From contig CAXRDE010000022.1 in assembly GCA_964229355.1 (NCBI GenBank), forward strand, positions 155,643 through 219,642: 64,000 nucleotides of DNA, given 5' to 3'. Position numbers and translations under genes: made by a program. Origin of the DNA: CAXRDE01 sp964229355 (GTDB lineage Bacteria > Cyanobacteriota > Sericytochromatia > UBA7694). This document shows positions 7,221 through 15,573 of the stretch, in pieces (position 1 is the stretch's first letter; each line of letters starts with the position of its first letter). The notes under the pieces are model-generated. The model made no database searches and was not told where the DNA came from. It saw only the letters and a program-made list of their open reading frames with translations.

Positions 7221-9341
7221 TTAAGCTTTAACGCCCGTGGCTTGATAAATTACCGCTTCAGCCACATTCTTTGGAACTTCAGCATAATGAGAAAACTCCA
7301 TGCTGAATACGCCGCGACCTGAGGTCATTGAGCGCAGGTCGGTAGCATAACCAAACATCTCGGCCAGGGGTACTGACGCTTTGATGATCTGGGTGCCGCC
7401 ATCTTCAGCTTCCATGCTCTTCAGTTCGCCACGACGACGACCTTGAAGATCTCCCATTACATCACCCATATTGCTTTCTGGAACAACAACTTCCATTTTC
7501 ATACGGGGCTCAAGGAGGAAAGGCTTGGCTTTTCTCATGGCTTCTTTGAAAGCCATAGATCCGGCAATGCGGAAGGCCATATCTGAAGAGTCAACTTCGT
7601 GGAAGCTGCCGTCATAGAGATTTACAGAAATCCCGATAACAGGGTAGCCAGCCACAACCCCTGAAGTCATGGCGTCTTTGATGCCGCCTTCAACCGCAGG
7701 AATGTATTCTTTAGGGATAGAACCACCGACGATGGTGCTTTCAAACTTGAAGGTTTCTTCACTATCGGTAGGTAGGGGTTCCATTTTGATTTTAACGTGG
7801 GCAAATTGACCACGACCACCGGACTGTTTTGAGAACTTGGTGTCCTGGTCCACATTGTCACGGATGCTTTCGCGGTAAGAAATCTGAGGTTTACCAACGT
7901 TTGCTTCGACTTTAAATTCGCGCAACAGACGGTCAACGATGATTTCTAAGTGAAGTTCACCCATGCCTTTAATAATGGTTTGTGCGGTTTCGTGGTCCAC
8001 AGAAACTTTAAAGGTAGGGTCTTCTTCAGCCAGACGACCCAGCGCCTGAGACAGCTTGTCGCGGTCTGCGGTGGTTTTGGGTTCTACGGCAACAGAGATA
8101 ACAGGATCAGGGAAGACCATGCTCTCCAGAACAATGGGTTTATCTTGAGAACACAGGGTGTCTCCTGTGGTGGTATTGCGTAAGCCAACAGCTGCAGCCA
8201 AATCACCAGCGTAAATCGCATCCAGTTCAATACGCTGATCAGCACGCATTTCTACCAGGCGAGAAATCCGCTCTTTTTTGTCTTTGGTGGAGTTCAGGAC
8301 ATAAGATCCTTTTTCCAGGCTTCCAGAGTACACGCGCAAGAAGGTGAGTTTACCGATGAAAGGATCAGTAATGATTTTAAAGGCCAGTGCAGAGAAGGGC
8401 TCATCATCTTTGGCTTCTAAGAAAACGCGATCGCCTTCAGCAGGCTCGTCTTCACCATTCATGATGTGGCTCATATCTTGTACAGGAGGCAGGTCAGTAG
8501 GTGCAGGCAACAGTTCGATAACGGCGTCTAACAGCAACTGAACCCCTTTGTTTTTAAAGGCGGTACCACAATATACAGGGGTCACTGCAGTGGCCAGTAC
8601 GGCTTTGCGCAGAGCGGCTTTGATTTCTTCAACAGAAATATCTTCGCCTTCCATGTATTTGTTTAAGAGCGCATCGTCTTGCTCAGAGCAGACTTCAACG
8701 AGCTCTTCACGGTACATTTCCACTTCGTCTACCAGGTGCTCAGGCACTGGGACTTGTTGAATGTCTTCGCCAAGGTCATCCATGTAGATGTAACCGGTGC
8801 GGGTAATAACATCCACTAAGCCTTTGTACTCTTCGTTTTCAAAAATAGGCAATTGTGCGGGAATCGCACGGTCACCCAGACGATCATTCAGGCCTTTAAC
8901 GGCTTTCATGAAGTTAGAGCCAGGGCGGTCCATTTTGTTAACGAAAGCAATACGGGGAACTTTATAGCGGTTGGCCTGTCTCCATACGGTTTCAGACTGA
9001 GGCTGAACACCAGCAACAGCGCAGAGTACGCCAACCATGCCGTCGAGTACGCGCAAAGAACGCTCTACTTCTACGGTGAAGTCAACGTGACCAGGGGTGT
9101 CGATGATGTTGATGCGGTGGTTTTTCCACTCAGAAGAGATGGCCGCAGAGGTGATGGTGATACCGCGCTCACGCTCTTGCTCCATGTAGTCAGTGGTGGC
9201 CGCGCCATCGTGTACTTCACCGATTTTGTGTACCATACCGGTGTAATAGAGAATACGTTCGGTGGTGGTGGTTTTACCGGCGTCAATATGGGCAACAATA
9301 CCGATATTACGGACGGTGTCAATGGGAAATCTTCTTGCCAT
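7221..9341 (-). CDS. fusA: Translation elongation factor G
   Basis: EF-G (706 aa, normal length) catalyses GTP-driven translocation and, with RRF, ribosome recycling. Domain I carries GIVAHIDAGKTTTTERIL near residue 14, RGITITSAA (switch I), DTPGHVDF and NKMDRPG. Domain IV has the GGSIPKEYIPAVEGGIKDAM signature near residues 540-560. Domain V follows with RRGELKSME. It is the third gene of the str set, 12 nt after rpsG. Confidence 0.98.
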   Translation of the reverse strand: MARRFPIDTVRNIGIVAHIDAGKTTTTERILYYTGMVHKIGEVHDGAATTDYMEQERERGITITSAAISSEWKNHRINIIDTPGHVDFTVEVERSLRVLDGMVGVLCAVAGVQPQSETVWRQANRYKVPRIAFVNKMDRPGSNFMKAVKGLNDRLGDRAIPAQLPIFENEEYKGLVDVITRTGYIYMDDLGEDIQQVPVPEHLVDEVEMYREELVEVCSEQDDALLNKYMEGEDISVEEIKAALRKAVLATAVTPVYCGTAFKNKGVQLLLDAVIELLPAPTDLPPVQDMSHIMNGEDEPAEGDRVFLEAKDDEPFSALAFKIITDPFIGKLTFLRVYSGSLEKGSYVLNSTKDKKERISRLVEMRADQRIELDAIYAGDLAAAVGLRNTTTGDTLCSQDKPIVLESMVFPDPVISVAVEPKTTADRDKLSQALGRLAEEDPTFKVSVDHETAQTIIKGMGELHLEIIVDRLLREFKVEANVGKPQISYRESIRDNVDQDTKFSKQSGGRGQFAHVKIKMEPLPTDSEETFKFESTIVGGSIPKEYIPAVEGGIKDAMTSGVVAGYPVIGISVNLYDGSFHEVDSSDMAFRIAGSMAFKEAMRKAKPFLLEPRMKMEVVVPESNMGDVMGDLQGRRRGELKSMEAEDGGTQIIKASVPLAEMFGYATDLRSMTSGRGVFSMEFSHYAEVPKNVAEAVIYQATGVKA

Positions 9342-9353
9342 AATAAATTCTTC

Positions 9354-9824
9354 CTAATACCGGTAGTGAGCAAACGCGCGGTTTGCGTCAGCCATTTTGT
9401 GTGTGTCTTCACGCTTTTTCACGCTGGCGCCGGTGTTGTTGTAAGCGTCCATGAATTCAGCAGAAAGCTGATCGGCCATAGACTTACCGTTGCGGGCGCG
9501 GGCATATTTGATGATCCAGCGTAGGGCCAGAGCTTGTCCGCGATCTTTGTCCACTTCCACAGGTACTTGATAGGTGGCACCACCTACACGGCGGGGCTTT
9601 ACTTCGATCATGGGGGCAACGTTTTCCATTGCTTTGTCAAAGATTTCAAGACCAGGTTTATCAATTTTGGCGGATGCTTTTTCTAAAGCTGAGTAAAAAA
9701 TGTTCTCAGCAACAGTTTTTTTGCCCTTGTACATCATGCAGTTGATGAACTTAGAAACGTTCACGCTGCCGTATACAGCATCAGGGGCAGGAATGCGTTT
9801 TTTGATTTTTGCTCTTCTTGGCAT
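9354..9824 (-). CDS. rpsG: 30S ribosomal protein S7
   Basis: S7 (156 aa) organises the 3' domain of 16S rRNA. Motifs are the basic start MPRRAKIKKR, the KFINCMMYKGKKTVAENIFY helix region, the EVKPRRVGGATYQVPVEV beta hairpin and the ending AFAHYRY. In enteric bacteria S7 represses the str operon; the 12-nt rpsL-rpsG spacer here leaves little room for that operator. Start supported by GAGGGTAAGTTT upstream. Confidence 0.97.
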   Translation of the reverse strand: MPRRAKIKKRIPAPDAVYGSVNVSKFINCMMYKGKKTVAENIFYSALEKASAKIDKPGLEIFDKAMENVAPMIEVKPRRVGGATYQVPVEVDKDRGQALALRWIIKYARARNGKSMADQLSAEFMDAYNNTGASVKKREDTHKMADANRAFAHYRY

Positions 9825-9836
9825 AAACTTACCCTC

Positions 9837-10217
9837 TTACTTCTTTTTCTTCGGTGTCTTGGCACCGTACTTGGAACGGCTCTGGGTACGGTTTTGAACA
9901 CCAGCGGTATCCAAAGAACCCCGTACGATGTGGTAGCGTACACCGGGCAAGTCTTTAACACGACCGCCACGAATCAGAACCACAGAGTGTTCTTGCAAGT
10001 TGTGACCAATACCGCCGATGTAAGAGGTTACTTCGATACCGTTGGTTAAACGAACACGAGCAACCTTACGCAGGGCTGAGTTAGGTTTTTTAGGTGTGGT
10101 GGTATATACACGGGTACATACACCACGACGCTGTGGGCACTGCTTGAGTGCTGGAGATTTGGTTTTTCGAATCACCTTTTTGCGAGGCTTACGAATTAAT
10201 TGGTTAATAGTAGGCAA
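9837..10217 (-). CDS. rpsL: 30S ribosomal protein S12 (TTG start)
   Basis: S12 (126 aa) monitors decoding in the A site. The conserved PTINQLIRKPRKKV start is preceded in frame by TTG at 10217-10215, not ATG, with AGAGGAGG about 8-13 nt upstream. An in-frame ATG 26 codons earlier would place unrelated residues before the conserved N-terminus and swallow the ribosome-binding site. Decoding loops TTTPKKPNSALRK and the PGVRYHIVRG segment are intact, including the Lys residues where streptomycin resistance maps. GGAG and CTCC around the binding site can base-pair and hide it. First gene of the operon. Confidence 0.95.
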   Translation of the reverse strand: MPTINQLIRKPRKKVIRKTKSPALKQCPQRRGVCTRVYTTTPKKPNSALRKVARVRLTNGIEVTSYIGGIGHNLQEHSVVLIRGGRVKDLPGVRYHIVRGSLDTAGVQNRTQSRSKYGAKTPKKKK

Positions 10218-10349
10218 AGGAGCCCCTCCTCTAATATATTCAACACTTTGGCTGTTTTTTCTGTGTCTCTTAGGTTTAAGGACACAGTGAATCATGAGAC
10301 GACCTGCATCTCATCTAGTTCCTAGGCTGTTATTGCGATCCAAATACGG

Positions 10350-10386
10350 TTTGCGAAAAACGTGTTTTGCGAGTGTCTTTCGCAAA
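10350..10386 (-). promoter_or_regulatory. Two mutually exclusive hairpins in the str operon leader
   Basis: In the leader RNA one arm UUUGCGA (10386-10380) can pair with UCGCAAA at 10372-10366 (7-nt loop) or with an identical UCGCAAA at 10356-10350 (23-nt loop). The two pairings exclude each other, the layout expected of an attenuator or protein-switched leader. Neither is followed by a clean U tract. Regulatory function is inference. Confidence 0.5.
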
Positions 10387-10452
10387 GTGTATTAGAAGAA
10401 AGTTAAAAACACAGTAAGTGGAAACTAAATCCTATGAGGTTCCAGACAAAAA

Positions 10453-10481
10453 AGTATACCAACCCCAAGAGGTGGTGTCCA
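10453..10481 (-). promoter_or_regulatory. Promoter of the str-S10 ribosomal operon
   Basis: On the minus strand TGGACA (-35, 5/6 match, 10481-10476) is followed after exactly 17 bp by TATACT (-10, 10458-10453), itself preceded by TGG, an extended -10. The predicted start near 10446 gives a roughly 230-nt leader before rpsL. The 305 bp between rpsL and the next gene hold only this promoter and leader. Confidence 0.8.
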
Positions 10482-10522
10482 GCACATGTGGGGCTTAATT
10501 GCGGGGTTTTTTGCGAGAAACT

Positions 10523-11083
10523 TTAAGATCGGCTTAGTTTGTATTTACTTGTGGCGCTCTGGAGTTTTTGTTCCAGATCGCGCAAGAGCTGCTGTGATGC
10601 CTCTGGTAACGGGCGCTCTGATTGTTGGCTTTCTTGCAAAAGATGCTGAATCTTGGTGGCAAGCGCTCTATCTTTTTGTTGTTCAATCATCAGGGTGGTG
10701 CGCACGTGATCCACCAGACGATTGATCTCTTCAGCCAGTTCTTGCAGTTCATCGCCGGTGCGGAGCTGAATGTGAAATGAGAGATCGTTTTCGTCAATGA
10801 TTTGACGGCAGGTGCGTTCTATTTTGTAGATGGGGCCTGCAATTTTATGGGTAAAGATAATGCTAATAACGGCTACAAAAGCGATAATTAGCAAGACGGC
10901 TCCCCCATAGATCGCCGGAAAAATCCAGGCGCTTTGACTGAGTAAAGGACTCATAAGGGTTAAAATAACCCCCAGATTAATGCCGACGCCCATGGCAAGA
11001 ACAAACATAAAAGCATACTTGGTTTGAAGATCGGGTTTCACAAAATATTGGGTGCGCTTATAGGGGCCGTTTGCCTGTGCCAT
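10523..11083 (-). CDS. Two-pass membrane protein with HAMP domain
   Basis: The 186-aa protein begins with a YFVKPDLQTKYA segment. Two transmembrane helices follow (about residues 24-45 and 52-76), then a HAMP linker (FTHKIAGPIYKIERTCRQI to about residue 130, with the DEL of HAMP helix 2). A cytoplasmic coiled coil rich in Gln/Glu/Lys ends the chain. There is no periplasmic sensor of any size, no kinase and no methyl-accepting signalling domain, so it may pair with another protein. Small proteins of this type often sit beside pseudopilin genes, as here (9 nt after one). Specific function unknown. Confidence 0.8.
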   Translation of the reverse strand: MAQANGPYKRTQYFVKPDLQTKYAFMFVLAMGVGINLGVILTLMSPLLSQSAWIFPAIYGGAVLLIIAFVAVISIIFTHKIAGPIYKIERTCRQIIDENDLSFHIQLRTGDELQELAEEINRLVDHVRTTLMIEQQKDRALATKIQHLLQESQQSERPLPEASQQLLRDLEQKLQSATSKYKLSRS

Positions 11084-11092
11084 GTTTATGCT

Positions 11093-11551
11093 TTATCCAT
11101 TACTCATTTGGTAAACCTGGCCACGCTTTTGGTGGAGCTTACCTTCAGAATTGTAGCCGAGAATATAGTACTTATCGGCGACAGGTTGGTAGGCCACCAT
11201 GCCAGGGGGGCCGGTTGTTCCGGTGTACATGACAGCCCAAACACCGTTTTCTACAAGCCCCTGCTTTGTGGTGATGGGGTTGGGAATCGCCTTATTATAG
11301 CCTTTTAACGTGGCGGCGCGCCCCAGGGTCCGCAGGTCTTCAGGGTACACAGAGTAGTCGACTTTATAGGTTTCAAGCATGACCCTGAGGGTGCGGAAAT
11401 TACTTTCTAAGGACGCTTCGTAAGCTTTTTCTTTATTGCGAATAAAATTGGGCAATACAATGGCCACCAAAACGCTGATAATGACAGCAACGGTTAAAAT
11501 TTCAAAAATTGTAAAACCATGCTGTTTAATGATTTTAGGAAACTTCAGCAT
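11093..11551 (-). CDS. Type IV pilin-like / pseudopilin protein
   Basis: The ATG at 11551 gives a 152-aa protein with a short basic leader ending in G, then FTIFEILTVAVIISVLVAIV. This is the prepilin signature, with Phe+1 and Glu+5 after the PilD-type cleavage site and a hydrophobic helix. The soluble part has a GspG-like pattern (RTLRVMLETYKVDYSVYPEDL). A longer frame upstream lies entirely inside rsfS and is rejected. It overlaps the rsfS end by 17 nt. Likely a minor pilin or type II secretion pseudopilin; the machinery genes are not in this window. Confidence 0.85.
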   Translation of the reverse strand: MLKFPKIIKQHGFTIFEILTVAVIISVLVAIVLPNFIRNKEKAYEASLESNFRTLRVMLETYKVDYSVYPEDLRTLGRAATLKGYNKAIPNPITTKQGLVENGVWAVMYTGTTGPPGMVAYQPVADKYYILGYNSEGKLHQKRGQVYQMSNG

Positions 11552-11996
11552 CCGTAGAATCTCCAGGGGTGGGCATCTGATGGCGCTTGTTGAGTTCAGG
11601 ACCGTGGGACCAGAGCTGTTCAAGGTCGTAAAACGCGCGTTGGCTTTCTTGCATGACGTGGACCACGATAAAACCGAGATCCAAAAGGACCCAGTTGCCT
11701 TCCTGGCGGCCTTCAAAACTATAAATGCCCAGATTTGCGTCTTTGACATAGCTGTAGGCGGCCTCAGAAAGTGCACGGGTATGGGGGCGGGAGTTGCCGC
11801 TGCAGATCACAAAGTAATCCGCCATGGCGGATTTGTCTCTTAAATCCAGAGTGACCAGATCAATCGCTTTCTTGTCTTCAAGGGCTTCTTGAATATGTTT
11901 TAGGTGCTCACTCACTTCTGCATCGGTAACCGGAACGAGTGCTTCTCCATGAATGGAGGGAATAAATGAATTGGGTGTTGTTTGATAATCAGTCAT
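11535..11996 (-). CDS. rsfS: Ribosome silencing factor RsfS
   Basis: RsfS (Iojap/YbeB family, 153 aa) binds L14 and blocks subunit joining when nutrients are short. Family motifs are KAIDLVTLDLRDKSAMADYFVICSG, HTRALSEA, then EGRQEGNWVLLDLG and FIVVHVMQESQRAFYDLEQLW. The N-terminal 25 and C-terminal 20 residues extend beyond the core. It is 7 nt after nadD, a conserved pairing in bacteria. Confidence 0.95.
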   Translation of the reverse strand: MTDYQTTPNSFIPSIHGEALVPVTDAEVSEHLKHIQEALEDKKAIDLVTLDLRDKSAMADYFVICSGNSRPHTRALSEAAYSYVKDANLGIYSFEGRQEGNWVLLDLGFIVVHVMQESQRAFYDLEQLWSHGPELNKRHQMPTPGDSTDAEVS

Positions 11997-12003
11997 AAGG
12001 CCT

Positions 12004-12627
12004 TCATTCTAGCATATTTTCGGCGTAAAGATTGTGTTCTTGAATATACTCGTAAACCTTTTCGGTGAGCGCGTCGGGGCACTTGTGGGGGTGTGCTTTT
12101 AACTGTTTTTTGACCTGGGTTGATGAGAACGCAGGCCCTTCACCGGTGAGAAAATCCAGAGATTGCCACAATTGAGGCAGGCGTTCCTCGAAATCTGTGG
12201 TGTGGGAGATGGCGTATCCCGGACGGGGCAAGACGGCAAAGCGCGCATAGTGATGGAAGGTTTCGACGTGAAACCAGCGGTGTAAATCTTGAAGCGCGTC
12301 TGCGCCCAATACCCACCAACACTGCCCTGCAGGAAACTGTTTTGCGAAGTGACGCAGGGTGTCAATGGTATAGCTGGGTCCCTGGCGTCGGGCTTCAATA
12401 TCGCTGGTATGCCAGGGCGCGTTCAGGCTTTCGATGGCCAATTGCGTCATGGCAAGACGGTGTTGAAAAGCAGTGCCCTGGGGTTTATGCGGCGGGATAG
12501 CTGCCGGAATAAAATAGAGTTCGTCTAGACGAAGCTGCGTATAAACGTGCTGGGCCAACTGAAGATGGCCTTTATGGATAGGGTCAAAAGTGCCCCCGTA
12601 TAAACCGATACGTTTAGCTGCTTGCAT
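12004..12627 (-). CDS. nadD: Nicotinate-nucleotide adenylyltransferase
   Basis: NadD adenylates nicotinate mononucleotide to deamido-NAD in NAD synthesis. The 207-aa product has the nucleotidyltransferase motif GLYGGTFDPIHKGHL at its start and the second signature FSSTQVKKQL (SSTxIR type) near residue 170. The ATG at 12627 is chosen because the conserved fold starts six residues later; the frame to 12720 overlaps hisS. A minus-strand CATAAT ends 6 nt before the ATG with no ribosome-binding site between, so the transcript may be leaderless. Confidence 0.94.
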   Translation of the reverse strand: MQAAKRIGLYGGTFDPIHKGHLQLAQHVYTQLRLDELYFIPAAIPPHKPQGTAFQHRLAMTQLAIESLNAPWHTSDIEARRQGPSYTIDTLRHFAKQFPAGQCWWVLGADALQDLHRWFHVETFHHYARFAVLPRPGYAISHTTDFEERLPQLWQSLDFLTGEGPAFSSTQVKKQLKAHPHKCPDALTEKVYEYIQEHNLYAENMLE

Positions 12628-12631
12628 AAGG

Positions 12632-12670
12632 CCATTATGCCCTGTTTTATGACGCAATGTGGCATAATGG
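12632..12670. promoter_or_regulatory. Symmetric inverted repeat between nadD and hisS
   Basis: CCATTATGCC (12632-12641) and GGCATAATGG (12661-12670) are perfect 10-bp inverted copies 19 bp apart. Each arm contains a CATAAT hexamer that could act as a -10 element, one reading toward nadD and one toward hisS. It may be a divergent promoter pair or an operator that controls both. Confidence 0.5.
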
Positions 12671-12704
12671 GGGCAAAATTTCAATACATTGTGAGTAATC
12701 GCCC

Positions 12705-14003
12705 ATGAGCCGTTTATCAACCCGCCCTTATAAAGGGACCCGTGACTTTTTTCCTGAAGACATGCGCTTGCGTGATCAGGTGTTTGGCCAATTGCGCCAA
12801 ACCTTGATTTCCTTCGGATACGAGGCTTACGACGGCCCCATGTTAGAGCCCTTTGAATTATATGCTGCCAAGTCGGGCGAGGAGCTTGTGAATGAACAGC
12901 TCTATAGTTTCGAGGACCGGGGGGGGCGGAAAGTGGCCATGCGCCCTGAAATGACGCCTACGCTGGCCCGTATGGTGGCCGCGCGGGGTGGTCAGTTATC
13001 GCGTCCCATTCGCTGGTTTAGTCAACCTAATCTGTGGCGCTATGAGCGTCCGCAGCGGGGACGTCTGAGAGAACACTGGCAGCTTAACGTTGACCTTTTG
13101 GGCATCGAGCAGGAAATTGCTGAAGTGGAAGTGATGCAAATTGCGATTGCCTTATTGCGTGGTTTTGGCGCAGGAATTACCGATTTTGAGGTGCAGATCA
13201 ATCACCGTCAGCTCATGAATGATTTATTTGATAAGGTACTGCAGTTGCAAACGGAACAAGTGCCTGCGGTAGCCCGAGCCATCGATAAGCGGGCTAAAAT
13301 TCCCACAGAACAATTTGAAACCCTTTTATCAGAAGCGGGCTGTAGTCTATTGCAAATTCAGCAACTGACGCACTTTTTAGATGCCCCGCTGATGGATCTG
13401 GAAGAAATCCTGGGCGACAGTGAAGGCTTTCAATCTTTATGCCGTTTCTTTGATCAGGTCAACGCCATGGGGCTGGGACCCGTCTGTCGTTTTAAAGCGT
13501 CGATTATGCGTGGACTGGATTATTACACGGGCATTGTTTTTGAGGTCTTTGATAAGCACCCCGATAACCGCCGGGCGCTCTTTGGCGGCGGTCGTTATGA
13601 CAATCTGGTGGGCATGTTTGGGGGGCAAAGCATACCCGGCGTCGGTTTTGGGATGGGAGATGTGACCTTTTTCGACTTTTTAGAAACCCATGGTTTAATG
13701 CCTGAAGCAAAAGGAATGACGAACGTTCTGGTGGGGCTCTTCGATAACACAGGCTTGACCCATGCTTTGCAAATCGCCCAGGAGCTAAGGGCGGCTGGCT
13801 TGAATGTGGAGTCTGTACTTACGCCGCAAAAATTGGGCAAGCAATTTCAAAGTGCCGATAAAAAAGGCATCCCCTTTGTGGTGATGGCGGGTCCGGATGA
13901 AATGGCTGAAGGCCTTGTGTCGGTGAAAGATATGCGTTCCGGGGAACAGGCGCAAATGCCCTTAACAGCGTTACCGACGTATCTGCTTGCGCAATATTCT
14001 TAA
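12705..14003 (+). CDS. hisS: Histidyl-tRNA synthetase
   Basis: This class II synthetase (432 aa) charges tRNA-His. YKGTRDFFPEDMRLRDQV is motif 1. FSQPNLWRYERPQRGRLREH is motif 2 with its ATP-binding Arg. The histidine-binding signature RGLDYYTGIVFEV and motif 3 (GGGRYDNLV to GVGFGMG) follow. The C-terminal anticodon-binding domain begins near residue 335 (TNVLVGLFD). It reads divergently from nadD; start supported by GTGAG about 10 nt upstream. Confidence 0.97.
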   Translation: MSRLSTRPYKGTRDFFPEDMRLRDQVFGQLRQTLISFGYEAYDGPMLEPFELYAAKSGEELVNEQLYSFEDRGGRKVAMRPEMTPTLARMVAARGGQLSRPIRWFSQPNLWRYERPQRGRLREHWQLNVDLLGIEQEIAEVEVMQIAIALLRGFGAGITDFEVQINHRQLMNDLFDKVLQLQTEQVPAVARAIDKRAKIPTEQFETLLSEAGCSLLQIQQLTHFLDAPLMDLEEILGDSEGFQSLCRFFDQVNAMGLGPVCRFKASIMRGLDYYTGIVFEVFDKHPDNRRALFGGGRYDNLVGMFGGQSIPGVGFGMGDVTFFDFLETHGLMPEAKGMTNVLVGLFDNTGLTHALQIAQELRAAGLNVESVLTPQKLGKQFQSADKKGIPFVVMAGPDEMAEGLVSVKDMRSGEQAQMPLTALPTYLLAQYS

Positions 14004-14043
14004 GTTTTTGCTAAGCTGACAGCATAATTATTCTGAGGTGTTT

Positions 14044-15561
14044 ATGGTTTTTGGTGTTTTGGTCATTTCGGCCTCTTACAGCATGCGAGAAATGCTGGCC
14101 CGTTATTTGTCTTCCGATAACTTCAGCGTGTATACCGCTGATTCGGCGGCAATGGCTGCTCCCATGCTTGAAAACCTGAAAGTGCATGCTGTGATTTCAG
14201 AAATGAATTTACAACAGGCCTCAGGTCTGGATCTCTTGCTGTGGCTCAACCATAAGCATCCCCATATTCATCCGGTGTTTTTATGCGATTTGGATGATTC
14301 TGACTTGATGCAAATCTTACGGGATCAGCGCGCTGCGGTTTTTCAGCGTTCAAATCTGAATCTGATGCTTTTGCGCGAGCTTTTATTGAATATGCGCACC
14401 CATGCCCGTGGGGTGACGTATGCTTTTGAGCAAATTAATCTTTCTGAAATGGTGCATATGGCTTCTCACGCGGGGCGTCCCCGTCACGTGTATGTCACCA
14501 GCCCGCAGAGCGGTCAAGAAGGCTTGATGTGCTTTAGTCAAAACCGGGTTCAGCATGCCATTTACGGTGACTCTGCTGGAGAAGACGCTTTTTTTGAAAT
14601 CATGCAAATGAAGCGCGGTATGTTTGAAGAAACGCCCATTGTGCAGGGCAATTATTACACCATTGCCTCAAACCTCGATAAATTACTCACCCTTTCCGCC
14701 ATGCGCAGCGATCAGAAAGAGAGCGAGCGCAAAGAAGACCCCGCCTCAGAAGTGGCGACCACCTGTTGTACCGTTTTATCAAAAGATATGAGTCTGGCGG
14801 ATTATTTTTTGCAGGCCTATGGCGATGCCGACCTGGACTTGGTGTATACCGATGAGGCAAAAGAGGCCATCTCGCAAATCAAAACCAAAACAGATTTGTT
14901 GATTGTGGACTTGGATTTGCCGGGGCTGGACCTGTTTTCGCTTTTGGACCAAATGAAACAGCAAGCCGTGGCGGTGGATATTATTCTCATGGGCTCGCAA
15001 TTGGAACCTGATATTTCGCGTTATCTAAGCTACCCTCAGGTTACGCGGTTTTTTATGAAGCCCCAGCAGTACAAAGAAATTGGGGAACTGGTCAGTTACA
15101 ACTATTTGAGCCAGCAATTTCGTGGCAAGCTTTTAGATCTGTCCTTGTTTAATGTCATTCAAACCTTTGCGTACTTTCGCCAGTCTCGTTTGCTAGAAGT
15201 GACGGACTTTTTTTCTGGTAAAACGGGGCAGTTATTTATTGCCAATGGGATTGTTCAACACGCGCGTTTTGGCGAAAAAGTGGGTCGGGATGCCCTCAAA
15301 GAGATGCTGGGAATTAGTTACGGCGTCTTCCGCCAGGAAACCTATTGGGAGCCTTTGCAACACAGTCTAAAAATTGATCTGCCGCGTTTGATGCTCTACT
15401 TAACCCGTTTTCTGGAGTCTCGAACGAACCAGGAACCTCTCCCGCGAGAAATGTTACTTCAAAACGGGAGCATGATTACCTTGCAAGCGGAACGTATGTC
15501 TTATCTTTTGGCCATGAGCCATACTCAAAAAGCCGCTTCCCAGGGGAAGCGGCGACTTTAG
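14044..15561 (+). CDS. Double receiver / double DUF4388 regulatory protein
   Basis: The 505-aa protein has the order receiver-like (about 3-115), DUF4388 (about 125-210), receiver (about 240-345), DUF4388 (about 350-460). In the first receiver the phospho-acceptor position reads VISEMNL, Glu instead of Asp, so it may be locked in a phosphorylated-like state. The second keeps Asp (LLIVDLDLP). DUF4388 folds often serve as interaction modules in motility and polarity regulators. No DNA-binding or enzymatic output is visible. The ATG at 14044 follows GAGG at 14035; a GTG two codons earlier overlaps that site and is less likely. Confidence 0.82.
   Translation: MVFGVLVISASYSMREMLARYLSSDNFSVYTADSAAMAAPMLENLKVHAVISEMNLQQASGLDLLLWLNHKHPHIHPVFLCDLDDSDLMQILRDQRAAVFQRSNLNLMLLRELLLNMRTHARGVTYAFEQINLSEMVHMASHAGRPRHVYVTSPQSGQEGLMCFSQNRVQHAIYGDSAGEDAFFEIMQMKRGMFEETPIVQGNYYTIASNLDKLLTLSAMRSDQKESERKEDPASEVATTCCTVLSKDMSLADYFLQAYGDADLDLVYTDEAKEAISQIKTKTDLLIVDLDLPGLDLFSLLDQMKQQAVAVDIILMGSQLEPDISRYLSYPQVTRFFMKPQQYKEIGELVSYNYLSQQFRGKLLDLSLFNVIQTFAYFRQSRLLEVTDFFSGKTGQLFIANGIVQHARFGEKVGRDALKEMLGISYGVFRQETYWEPLQHSLKIDLPRLMLYLTRFLESRTNQEPLPREMLLQNGSMITLQAERMSYLLAMSHTQKAASQGKRRL
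15527..15553 (-). terminator. Intrinsic terminator of the DJ-1 gene inside a convergent gene
   Basis: A perfect 10-bp stem (15532-15541 with 15544-15553) reads on the minus strand as a GC-rich hairpin followed directly by five T residues. It lies 21 nt after the stop of the DJ-1 gene. The same bases encode the last residues (K-A-A-S-Q-G-K-R-R) of the plus-strand regulator that ends at 15561. On the plus strand no U tract follows. Confidence 0.85.
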
Positions 15562-15573
15562 TGTACGTGTGAG

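Noticed and set aside
1891..9524. Long plus-strand open frames opposite rpsC, tuf and fusA (for example 1891-2559, 5999-6751, 8853-9524)
   Set aside because: They lie antisense to highly conserved genes, have no ribosome-binding site or family features, and reflect the codon bias of the real genes.
11552..11776. 75-codon N-terminal extension of the pseudopilin frame
   Set aside because: It lies inside rsfS in another frame; the prepilin leader must begin just before the cleavage motif.
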